From Ferrovibrio terrae (lineage in GTDB: Bacteria > Pseudomonadota > Alphaproteobacteria > Ferrovibrionales > Ferrovibrionaceae): a DNA stretch of 64,000 nucleotides. The DNA lies in assembly GCF_007197755.1 (NCBI RefSeq), contig NZ_CP041636.1, positions 3,756,001 to 3,820,000 of the forward strand, in the 5' to 3' direction. Shown in pieces: positions 9,324 through 16,962 of the stretch (within the stretch, counting starts at the first letter, position 1; each line of letters starts with the position of its first letter). Position numbers and translations under genes: made by a program. Under the pieces are notes generated by a model. That model was not told the DNA's origin. It worked only from the letters and a program-made list of their open reading frames with translations, and did not search any database.

Positions 9324-10115
9324 ATGGCCCATGCCTTCACGCCCGCCCCAGCCATTCACAGTGGCCATAACCGCCCGGACCTCGACACGCCGGAGATTCG
9401 CCAGGCCCGCATCGACCTTGCCACCTGCTTTCGCATGGCGGCAAGGCTCGGCCTGCATGAGGGTATCTGCAACCACTTCTCGGCCATGCTGCCTGGCCAT
9501 GACGACCTCTTCCTGGTCAATCCCTACGGCTTTGCCTTCAGTGAGGTGACCGCCTCCAATCTGGTGGTCTGCGACTTCCATGGCAATGTCGTCGCTGGTC
9601 ACGGTATCCCGGAAGCCACCGCCTTCTTCATCCATGGCCGCATGCACAAGAACGTGCCGCGTGCCCGCGTCGCGCTTCACACGCATATGCCGCATGCCAC
9701 GGCTCTGTGCATGGTCGAAGGCGAGCCGCTGGCTTTCGCCGGCCAGTCGTCGCTGAAATTCTACGGCCGCACCAGAGTCGACCACGACTATAACGGCCTG
9801 GCGCTCGACAATACTGAAGGCGATCGCATTGCGGCCTCGGTGGGCGATGCCGACATTATTTTCATGATGCATCATGGCGTGATGGTGCTGGGCAAGACCA
9901 TCGCCGAGGCCTGGGACGATCTCTATTACCTGGAACGCGCCTGTCAGGCCCAGCTGCTGGCCGAAAGCACCGGGCGAAAACTGAAGCCGGTGCCGAAACA
10001 CATCGCGCAGGCGACCTATGAGCAGATGCGCGCTGGCGACGATGAGTCAGCCCGCCTGCATCTGCTGAGCCTGCAGCGCATTCTGGATCGCGAAGAGCCG
10101 GATTACAAATCCTGA
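9324..10115 (+). CDS. Class II aldolase/adducin family protein
   Basis: A 263-residue protein of the class II aldolase/adducin superfamily, zinc-dependent enzymes that cleave phosphorylated sugars or decarboxylate related compounds. Metal-binding histidines are visible in VALHTHMPHATAL (HxH) and a later one in FMMHHGVMVLG; GICNHFSAMLPG matches the substrate phosphate-binding region, though its loop is not the canonical GNxS. The ATG at 9324 follows a CGGAG ribosome site. No neighbouring sugar genes define its substrate. The long open frame upstream of this start shows no coding character. Many members of this branch, seen next to short-chain catabolic genes, have no assigned substrate. Confidence 0.85.
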   Translation: MAHAFTPAPAIHSGHNRPDLDTPEIRQARIDLATCFRMAARLGLHEGICNHFSAMLPGHDDLFLVNPYGFAFSEVTASNLVVCDFHGNVVAGHGIPEATAFFIHGRMHKNVPRARVALHTHMPHATALCMVEGEPLAFAGQSSLKFYGRTRVDHDYNGLALDNTEGDRIAASVGDADIIFMMHHGVMVLGKTIAEAWDDLYYLERACQAQLLAESTGRKLKPVPKHIAQATYEQMRAGDDESARLHLLSLQRILDREEPDYKS

Positions 10116-10139
10116 GACATAGGCCGGTGCCCGCTGGTC

Positions 10140-11234
10140 CTACAGCACTTCCTCGGCACGGGCGGCGAGCTCTTCAAGCCGCAGTGGCTCAGCGCGGCCG
10201 GGCGTCAACGCGGGGAAGACCAACGTCACGGTAGTCCCCTCCCCCGGCACGCTGTGCAGATCGAGACGGCCGTGATTGAGTTCGACCATCGCCTTGGCCA
10301 GCGGCAGGCCTAGACCGGTGCCGACATGCTTACGACTCAGCATGCTGTTGACCTGACCAAACGGCATGAATGCGGCGCGGATGTCAGTCGCCGACATACC
10401 GATGCCGGTATCGCCAATCTCGACCACGGCCTCACCTGCTGCATTGCTGCTCAGCATGACCGTCACCTGCCCCTGCGGCGGTGTGAACTTGATCGCGTTG
10501 GACAGAAGGTTGATCAGGATCTGGCGCAACATCCGCTCGATCGCCATGATGTGCAGGCCCGGGGTAGCGATCTCGACCTTGACCTGAACCTGTTGCTGCG
10601 TTGCCAGTGGACGCAACAGGCGGATCGCCATTTCAATGCCGTCCTCCACTTCGATGGCTTCGGCGTCGCGGGCATCGAACCCGCCGGCTTCCAGCTTGGC
10701 CAGATCGAGCAGGTTGTTGATCAGGTCAAGCAGGTGCTGGGCGCTGTCGTTGATGTCGCCCGCGAATTCGAGGTAGCGCGCATTCTGCATCGGGCCGAAA
10801 CGCTGATGACGCAGGATATCCGAGAAGCCGACGATGGCGTTCATCGGTGTGCGCAATTCATGGCTCATATTGGCGAACTGCGCCGCGCGGGAATTATTGA
10901 CGTCCTCGGCATTGTGCAGGGCGATGGCCAGTTCGCGAGTCATCATCTTCAGCCGGTAGCGCGCGGTGCGCTGTGCCCGCAGCATCATCTGCGCATGCAG
11001 GATCACCGGCGTGGCGACCAGGATGGTGATGATGCCGCAGATCGTGAACATCTTGCCGTTCAGCGGCTGCGCAAAGATTTCGCCGCAGAGGACCAGCAGT
11101 ATCTGTGTGCCGAGGGCGCAAAACCCCACCAGGATTGCCGTCGCAAGCGCGACATGGCAACGGCCGAGCCAGCGGTTGGCGGCATGCAGGTAGCGCAACA
11201 GGCGGGGCTGTTGTCTGGTCGCGGCAAAAAGCAT
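10140..11234 (-). CDS. Membrane-bound sensor histidine kinase (HisKA-HATPase)
   Basis: A 364-residue histidine kinase. Two membrane segments lie near residues 30-50 and 62-80 with almost no periplasmic loop, then a helical linker, a HisKA domain with the phospho-accepting H125 in NMSHELRTPMNAIVGFSD, and a HATPase domain with N-box LINLLSNAIKFTP, G1 box VEIGDTGIGM and G2 box GTGLGLPLAKAMV. The HisKA/HATPase type resembles PleC/DivJ-like kinases of alphaproteobacteria. No response regulator is adjacent, so it is an orphan kinase here. With so little extracytoplasmic sequence, the signal may come from the membrane or the cytoplasm. Confidence 0.88.
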   Translation of the reverse strand: MLFAATRQQPRLLRYLHAANRWLGRCHVALATAILVGFCALGTQILLVLCGEIFAQPLNGKMFTICGIITILVATPVILHAQMMLRAQRTARYRLKMMTRELAIALHNAEDVNNSRAAQFANMSHELRTPMNAIVGFSDILRHQRFGPMQNARYLEFAGDINDSAQHLLDLINNLLDLAKLEAGGFDARDAEAIEVEDGIEMAIRLLRPLATQQQVQVKVEIATPGLHIMAIERMLRQILINLLSNAIKFTPPQGQVTVMLSSNAAGEAVVEIGDTGIGMSATDIRAAFMPFGQVNSMLSRKHVGTGLGLPLAKAMVELNHGRLDLHSVPGEGTTVTLVFPALTPGRAEPLRLEELAARAEEVL

Positions 11235-11432
11235 GCCGGAGTGTAGAATCCCGGCCGCAACCGCAGCAGTATAAAAACAATAATCTGGGCCCTGACGGAC
11301 ACAGATTCCGGCCCTTGCCGCACTTAATAGTTGAAATCAGATTTCACCCTGCGGGTATCTGCCACCCGAGAGGCGCGCCGGATACTCACCCAGGCCAGTT
11401 AATTTTAACGATTGCCGACCAGGCTCCTTTCG

Positions 11433-12998
11433 CTACCCCACGATGCCGATCTGCCAGGGTACGAATTCGTGGTCGCCGACGCCGAGAAGCTCGCTCTTGC
11501 TCTTCTCGCCCGACGCGGTGCGCAGGATATGTTCGAAAATCTCCTGCCCCATTTCCTGCATTGACCTCGTGCCGTCGAGGATCTGGCCGCAGTTGATGTC
11601 CATGTCCTCTTCCAGACGACGGTACATCGGCGAATTGGTGGCAAGTTTCAGCGACGGCACCGGCTTGGCGCCAAAGGCCGAACCGCGACCGGTGGTGAAG
11701 GCGATGATGTTGGCGCCGCCGGCGATCTGCCCGGTGGCCGAACATGGGTCGTAGCCGGGTGTATCCATGATGACGAGGCCCTTGGTCGTTACCGGTTCGG
11801 CGTATTTGTAGACATCCATCAGCGGCCCGGTGCCGCCTTTCATGGATGAGCCGAGCGACTTCTCGAAGATATTGGCCAGGCCGCCAGCCTGGTTGCCCGG
11901 ACTGACCACGCCGTTGATCTGCACGTCGCGACCGACGGCATAGACGTCTTTCCACCAGCGAATGCGCTCGATCAGCTTCTCGCCGACCTGTTGCGTCACC
12001 GCGCGGCGCGTCAGCGTGTGTTCGACGCCATAAAGCTCCGGCGTTTCAGACAGGATCGCCGTGCCGCCATGACGGACCAGGATATCCATCGCCGCGCCCA
12101 GCGCCGGATTGGCGGTGATCGACGAGAATCCGTCCGAGCCGCCGCATTGCAGGCCCACTGTAATGTGGCTGGCCGACACGGTGCTGCGCGTCACATCGTT
12201 CGCCTTGGGCAGGATGCGCTTCACGGCCTCAATGCCGGCTTCGATGGTCTTGCGGGTGCCGCCCGTATCCTGCATCACGAAAGTGACGAGGCTGTCGCTA
12301 CGCTCCAGTCCCTGTTCTTCCATCAGGCCGCCGATCTGGTTGCGCTCGCAACCCAGGCCGATCACCAGCACGGCAGCCAGATTGGCATGGCGCACATAAC
12401 CACCCAGCGTCCGGCGCAGCAGTTGCATCGCCTCGCCGGTCATCTCCATGCCGCAGCCCAGCGCATGGCTGAAGGCCACCACGCCATCGATATTCGGATA
12501 TTCTGCCAGACGCTCCTCGGTGAAGTGCCGGGCGATGGCATGCACCACCGTGGCCGAGCAGTTCACCGTCGAGACAATGCCGACGAAGTTGCGCGTGCCG
12601 ACCCGGCCATCGGGCCGCACGATGCCCTGGAAGGTGGCGCGCTGCGCCTCGGGTAGCATCTCCACCGCCCGGTAATCCTGGGCATAGGCATAGTCGCGGT
12701 CGAATTCGCGGAACTCGGTGTTGTGACTGTGCAGCATGCTGCCGGTCTGGATGTCGTCCTTGGCGAAGCCGACGGTGACATTGTACTTGCGGATCGGGTC
12801 ACCCTTCCTGATGTCTTCGGCGGCGATCTTGTAGCCGGCCAGCGTCTTGTCGCGGATCAGGAAGCCGGGATGCCGGTTATCGCCTTCCACGGGGATGCCG
12901 GGCACCACATCGATGCGGGCGACGACGGTGTTGTCGTCCGGGTGAAGACGGATCACGGGCCCGATCAGGCGCTTGGCATGCAGGTCGATCATGGACAT
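11433..12998 (-). CDS. UxaA/GarD family dehydratase (altronate dehydratase-like)
   Basis: A 521-residue protein with an N-terminal SAF-type domain (residues about 10-100, containing NTVVARIDVVPG) fused to the large UxaA/GarD catalytic domain (GIVRPDGRVGTRNFVGIVSTVNCSATV onwards). The cysteine-bearing stretches VNCSATV, GCGMEMTG, LGCERNQIGG and LQCGGSDGFSS are family signatures of Fe2+-dependent altronate or galactarate dehydratases, which remove water from hexonates or hexarates. The ATG at 12998 was chosen; a second ATG is at 12992. It is divergent from a LacI-family regulator, with a perfect palindromic operator between, so it is probably induced by a sugar acid. Substrate (altronate, galactarate or a related acid) is uncertain. 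Confidence 0.85.
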   Translation of the reverse strand: MSMIDLHAKRLIGPVIRLHPDDNTVVARIDVVPGIPVEGDNRHPGFLIRDKTLAGYKIAAEDIRKGDPIRKYNVTVGFAKDDIQTGSMLHSHNTEFREFDRDYAYAQDYRAVEMLPEAQRATFQGIVRPDGRVGTRNFVGIVSTVNCSATVVHAIARHFTEERLAEYPNIDGVVAFSHALGCGMEMTGEAMQLLRRTLGGYVRHANLAAVLVIGLGCERNQIGGLMEEQGLERSDSLVTFVMQDTGGTRKTIEAGIEAVKRILPKANDVTRSTVSASHITVGLQCGGSDGFSSITANPALGAAMDILVRHGGTAILSETPELYGVEHTLTRRAVTQQVGEKLIERIRWWKDVYAVGRDVQINGVVSPGNQAGGLANIFEKSLGSSMKGGTGPLMDVYKYAEPVTTKGLVIMDTPGYDPCSATGQIAGGANIIAFTTGRGSAFGAKPVPSLKLATNSPMYRRLEEDMDINCGQILDGTRSMQEMGQEIFEHILRTASGEKSKSELLGVGDHEFVPWQIGIVG

Positions 12999-13063
12999 GG
13001 GGCGGACTCTGTTGCTGGTCAGAACTCGATTGATTTTACACCGGTGTGGGCTGGTCGTAAAAA

Positions 13064-13079
13064 ATGTTACCGGTAACAT
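13064..13079. promoter_or_regulatory. Perfect 16-bp palindromic operator for the divergent LacI regulator
   Basis: ATGTTACCGGTAACAT is a perfect palindrome in the 128-base gap between the dehydratase and the lacI-type gene. Its length, central CG and TTACCGGTAA core resemble operators of the GntR (gluconate) branch of the LacI family. It lies 66 bases upstream of the dehydratase start and 48 bases upstream of the regulator start, suited to control both. Confidence 0.8.
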
Positions 13080-13126
13080 GAAAGCCAAACCTACCGTCAA
13101 AAAGCGCGTTTGGCTATACTCGATTT

Positions 13127-14158
13127 GTGAAGAAGCCCGCTCAGAAGCTATCTAAGACCCGTACCGCAGTTGCGAAAACGCCGACGTTGGCCGATATCGC
13201 CGTCGAGGTGGGCGTTACGAAAATCACGGTTTCCCGCGCTCTGAACACACCGGACCAGCTCTCGCCAGCCACGCTTGAAAAGGTGCTCGCCGCCATCAAG
13301 CGCAGCGGCTACACCCCCAATCTGCTGGCCGGCTCGCTGTCGTCGAATCGCTCCAAACTGATCGTCGCCCTGGTGCCCAGCATCAGCGGTGCGATGTTCA
13401 CCGCAACGATGCAGAATGTGGCCGAACACCTGCAGCAGCATGGCTATCAGCTGCTGATCGGCCAGGCCGGCTATGACGATGCGCGCGAGGATGCGCTGCT
13501 GGAAGCCGTGATCGGCCGCCGGCCGGACGGCATCATCCTCACCGGCATCGTACACTCCACCCAGGCGCGACAGAAACTGCGCGCCGCCCGCATTCCGGTG
13601 GTCGAAACCTGGGACCTGACTCAGAAGCCTATCGACATGCTGGTTGGCTTCTCGCATCCCGCCATCGGCAAGGCGGCGGCGGAATACCTGTGGCAGCGTG
13701 GCTGTCGCCGGCCAGCCATCATCTCGCCCGACGATCGCCGCGCCCGGCTGCGCGCCGAAGCTTTCACGACCTTCTATGCGGCCAGGAAGATTGCCGTACC
13801 GATCGTGGAGGCGCCCGCCCCCACTCCCATGGGCGACGGCCGCAGCGGGCTGGCTGCATTGCTGCATGACCATGCGCACATAGATGGCGTGTTCTGCGGC
13901 TCAGATAATCTGGCGCTCGGCGCGGTGGTCGAGGCGAAGGCGCGCGGCATTGCCGTGCCGCAGCAGTTGAAGGTGATTGGCTATGGTGACCAGAGCTATG
14001 GCAAGGATGCCGATCCACCGCTGACCAGCGTGCGGATCGATGGGGCTGCGATCGGGCGTATCGCGGCCGAGATGCTGATGGCACGCGCCGCCGGCCAGAC
14101 CCCGAAGAAAAAAGTCGTCGATGTCGGATTCGCCATCGTGGAGCGCGCCAGCGCCTGA
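13127..14158 (+). CDS. LacI family transcriptional regulator
   Basis: A 343-residue LacI/GalR regulator. The N-terminal helix-turn-helix is TLADIAVEVGVTKITVSRALN (about residues 20-40), followed by the hinge region and a periplasmic-binding-protein-like sensor domain running from LIVALVPSISGAMF to the end. Only a GTG start at 13127 is available before the DNA-binding domain. A TATACT element at 13115-13120 ends about seven bases before that GTG, so the transcript may have little or no leader. Divergence from the dehydratase and the palindrome between them suggest it represses sugar-acid catabolism and itself. Confidence 0.9.
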   Translation: MKKPAQKLSKTRTAVAKTPTLADIAVEVGVTKITVSRALNTPDQLSPATLEKVLAAIKRSGYTPNLLAGSLSSNRSKLIVALVPSISGAMFTATMQNVAEHLQQHGYQLLIGQAGYDDAREDALLEAVIGRRPDGIILTGIVHSTQARQKLRAARIPVVETWDLTQKPIDMLVGFSHPAIGKAAAEYLWQRGCRRPAIISPDDRRARLRAEAFTTFYAARKIAVPIVEAPAPTPMGDGRSGLAALLHDHAHIDGVFCGSDNLALGAVVEAKARGIAVPQQLKVIGYGDQSYGKDADPPLTSVRIDGAAIGRIAAEMLMARAAGQTPKKKVVDVGFAIVERASA

Positions 14159-14439
14159 GTCGCGACTTCAATCTGGGTCATCATACGAGTATACACGCGA
14201 TTACTACCCGCACGCCTCAACCACAAGTATTCGATGCAATAAACCATAAGTAATCAGATACACCCCAAAATCATTCAAAATAAAACTTCAAGTAAAAAAA
14301 CATTAAGCACGAAGATTTCACTCATCCAAAAAACGTTTTTCTGCGAATAATCCGCATACGCTGATTTCTCGAGAATCAACGTTTCAAAAAAAGAACCACT
14401 GGCAATGACGCTGGTGATGTGCAGAAAAAGGATGCGTTG
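14159..14439. other. AT-rich intergenic region upstream of the chemoreceptor gene
   Basis: About 280 bases with much lower GC than the flanking genes and many A-runs. No credible gene is visible. It contains TGCGAATAATCCGCA at 14342-14356, one base short of a perfect TGCGA-N5-TCGCA inverted repeat. It presumably carries the promoter of the chemoreceptor gene, but I cannot define -35/-10 boxes with confidence. Confidence 0.5.
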
Positions 14440-16278
14440 ATGTTTCAGTTTTCCACGTCGCCCTCAGCGAATGATCTGCGGGCGCAGTTCGCGGCTATCA
14501 ACCGCGCTCAAGCCATCATTGAATTCACGCTGGATGGCAAGATTCTTACCGCCAATGAAAACTTTCTCAGCGCCATCGGCTATTCGCTGGTCGAAATCCA
14601 GGGCCAGCATCACGGCATGTTCGTGACGCCGGAATATCGCGCCAGCGCGGAATATAAGGCCTTCTGGGCCAGGCTGGCACGCGGTGAGTATGAGTCCGCG
14701 CAGTACATGCGCATCGCCAAGGGTGGCCGGGAAATCTGGATCCAGGCCAGCTACAACCCGATCTTCGACAAGCGCGGGCGCCCGTATAAAGTCGTGAAAT
14801 TCGCGACAGATATCACCGAGCAGAAGCTGACCATGGCCAATTACGAAGGCCAGCTCTCGGCCATCGGCAAATCGCAGGCCGTGATCGAGTTCAGGCTCGA
14901 CGGCACCATCTTGACCGCCAATCCGAATTTCCTCAGCTGCATGGGCTACAGCCTGGATGAGGTGAAGGGTCGTCATCACAGCATGTTCGCACCGCCCGGC
15001 GTGAGCGAGAGTGCGGAATACAAGGCCTTCTGGGCCAAGCTCGGTCGCGGTGAATTCGATGCCGGCCAGTATCGTCGCGTGGGCAAAGGTGGCACGGAAG
15101 TCTGGATTCAGGCCAGCTACAACCCGATCATGGATGCCGCGGGCCGCCCATATAAGGTTGTCAAATACGCCACCGACATCACCGCCCAGACCAAGGCCGC
15201 GCAGATGCAGCAGCTGGCCGTGCGGCAGGTGGGCGAGGTGGTGGAAGCCACCAAGGCGAACGATCTGACCCGGCGCGTTTCGCTGGACGGCAAGACCGGC
15301 GACACCCGCGCGCTATGCGAAGGCGTGAACGATCTGGTCGTCGCCATGAGCGCCATCATCGGCAACCTGCGCACGACGTCGGCGACTATCGCCGCCGCCT
15401 CGGCGGAAATCTCCACCGGCAGCCAGGACCTCGCGCAGCGCACGGAAAGCCAGGCCGCCAGCCTGGAAGAAACCGCCGCCTCCATGCATGAGGTGACGCA
15501 GACCGTGAAGATGAATGCCGACAATGCCCAGGCCGCCAACCAGTTGGCCAGCGCGGCACGGGACACCGCCGAAAAGGGCGGCACCGTCGTGCAGAATGCG
15601 GTGGCCGCCGTCAGCGAGATCGAGAACAGCGCCCAGAAGATCAGCGACATCATCGGCCTGATCGACGAGATCGCTTTCCAGACCAACCTGCTCGCCCTGA
15701 ATGCTTCCGTGGAAGCCGCACGTGCGGGCGAAGCCGGCAAGGGCTTTGCCGTCGTGGCGCAGGAAGTGCGTGCCCTGGCCCAACGCTCGGCCAACGCATC
15801 GAAGGACATCAAGGCGCTGATCCAGACCTCGAACAGCCAGGTGAAGACCGGCGCCACGCTGGTCAACCAGGCCGGCCAGTCGCTGACCGAGATCGTCGGT
15901 GCGATCAAGAAGGTGTCGGATATCGTCGCCGAGATCGCGGCCGCCAGCCGCGAACAGTCGAGCGGCCTTGAGCAGATCAACACCGCGATCGCCAGCATGG
16001 ATGAGATGACCCAGCGCAACGGCGCGCTGGTCGAGGAAACCTCTGCTTCCGCCCAGTCGCTGTCGAACCAGGCCCAGGATCTTGCCGGTCTCGTACAGCG
16101 TTATCGCCTGGACGACAGTGTGTCACCCGCCCCTGCTCCGGCAGCCCGGCCGAAGACGACAGTTCTCACGGTGAAGAGCAACGGCGCAGCCCGCCCGACT
16201 GTCACGCCACGGCCGGCACTCAAGGTCGTGCCGCAACAGCCCAAGACGGCCAACGCTGGCGAGTGGGAAGAATTCTAA
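14440..16278 (+). CDS. Soluble chemoreceptor with two tandem PAS domains
   Basis: A 612-residue methyl-accepting chemotaxis protein without membrane segments. Two PAS domains, residues about 20-130 and 140-255, are near-duplicates of each other (each has AxIEFxLDGxILTANxNFLS and WIQASYNPI followed by GRPYKVVKxATDIT). A short linker follows, then the long signalling coiled coil whose hairpin tip is EIAFQTNLLALNASVEAARAGE. The C-terminus ends in EWEEF, which fits the pentapeptide that tethers CheR/CheB. The ATG at 14440 has an AAGGA site eight bases upstream. PAS domains of this type often bind heme or flavin and sense oxygen or redox state, but no cofactor is proven here. No other che genes are nearby. 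Confidence 0.92.
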   Translation: MFQFSTSPSANDLRAQFAAINRAQAIIEFTLDGKILTANENFLSAIGYSLVEIQGQHHGMFVTPEYRASAEYKAFWARLARGEYESAQYMRIAKGGREIWIQASYNPIFDKRGRPYKVVKFATDITEQKLTMANYEGQLSAIGKSQAVIEFRLDGTILTANPNFLSCMGYSLDEVKGRHHSMFAPPGVSESAEYKAFWAKLGRGEFDAGQYRRVGKGGTEVWIQASYNPIMDAAGRPYKVVKYATDITAQTKAAQMQQLAVRQVGEVVEATKANDLTRRVSLDGKTGDTRALCEGVNDLVVAMSAIIGNLRTTSATIAAASAEISTGSQDLAQRTESQAASLEETAASMHEVTQTVKMNADNAQAANQLASAARDTAEKGGTVVQNAVAAVSEIENSAQKISDIIGLIDEIAFQTNLLALNASVEAARAGEAGKGFAVVAQEVRALAQRSANASKDIKALIQTSNSQVKTGATLVNQAGQSLTEIVGAIKKVSDIVAEIAAASREQSSGLEQINTAIASMDEMTQRNGALVEETSASAQSLSNQAQDLAGLVQRYRLDDSVSPAPAPAARPKTTVLTVKSNGAARPTVTPRPALKVVPQQPKTANAGEWEEF

Positions 16279-16907
16279 GCGCGCGGGCCGTCGTCAGTTT
16301 CTGACGGGGGCGCGGCAATGGCGATCTGCCAGTTGTGGCGGATCGCCAGCACCCGCAGCACGAAGCACAGCAAACCGCCCGCAATCATGCTGATATGCGG
16401 CGGCACAGCCAGCAACTCTCCGGCCACCACGATGGCAGCGCCGGCCAGCGCCGCCACCGCGTAGACTTCGGCGCGCAGCACGGTGGGGATTCCGGCCAGC
16501 ATAATGTCGCGCACCATGCCGCCGCCGATGCCGCTCAGCACACCCAGCATCGCGGCGGCCAGCGGATTCATGCCAAACATCAGCGCCTTCTGCGTGCCCA
16601 GCACGGCAAACAGCGCCAGACCCGCAGCGTCGAAGAGTTGCACCGGATGCTTCAGCCGCTCGATCAGCGGATAGCGGAAAAACACGATCAGGGCGGCCAC
16701 GCCGGCAATCACCGGATAGGCCCAGTCGCGGATCGCCACCGGCGGCAACGCGCCGATCAGCACGTCGCGCAGGATGCCGCCCGCCGCCGCGGCGGCAAAA
16801 CTCAGCACCAGCACGCCGAACAGGTCGAGCCGCCGACGCACGCCGGCCGTCGCGCCCGAAAGCGCGAACACGAAAGTCCCGGCGAAGTCGAACAGGGTCA
16901 GGAACAT
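16275..16907 (-). CDS. TRIC-like (YadS/UPF0126) membrane protein
   Basis: A 210-residue inner-membrane protein with about seven hydrophobic segments arranged as two homologous halves, each carrying a glycine-rich motif: AAAAAGGILRDVLIG in the first half and GVLSGIGGGMVRDIMLAG in the second. This is the UPF0126/YadS pattern related to TRIC trimeric cation channels. Some bacterial members are proposed glycine transporters, so the substrate is open. The ATG at 16907 fits the family N-terminus MFLTLFDFAGTFVFALSGA. It lies 55 bases downstream of the helicase gene on the same strand and overlaps the chemoreceptor stop by four bases. Confidence 0.85.
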   Translation of the reverse strand: MFLTLFDFAGTFVFALSGATAGVRRRLDLFGVLVLSFAAAAAGGILRDVLIGALPPVAIRDWAYPVIAGVAALIVFFRYPLIERLKHPVQLFDAAGLALFAVLGTQKALMFGMNPLAAAMLGVLSGIGGGMVRDIMLAGIPTVLRAEVYAVAALAGAAIVVAGELLAVPPHISMIAGGLLCFVLRVLAIRHNWQIAIAAPPSETDDGPRA

Positions 16908-16962
16908 GGCATCCGCAGCCTGATCGTGATCAAGGTGGCTGGCGCCGGTCGTGCAGCCCCGG

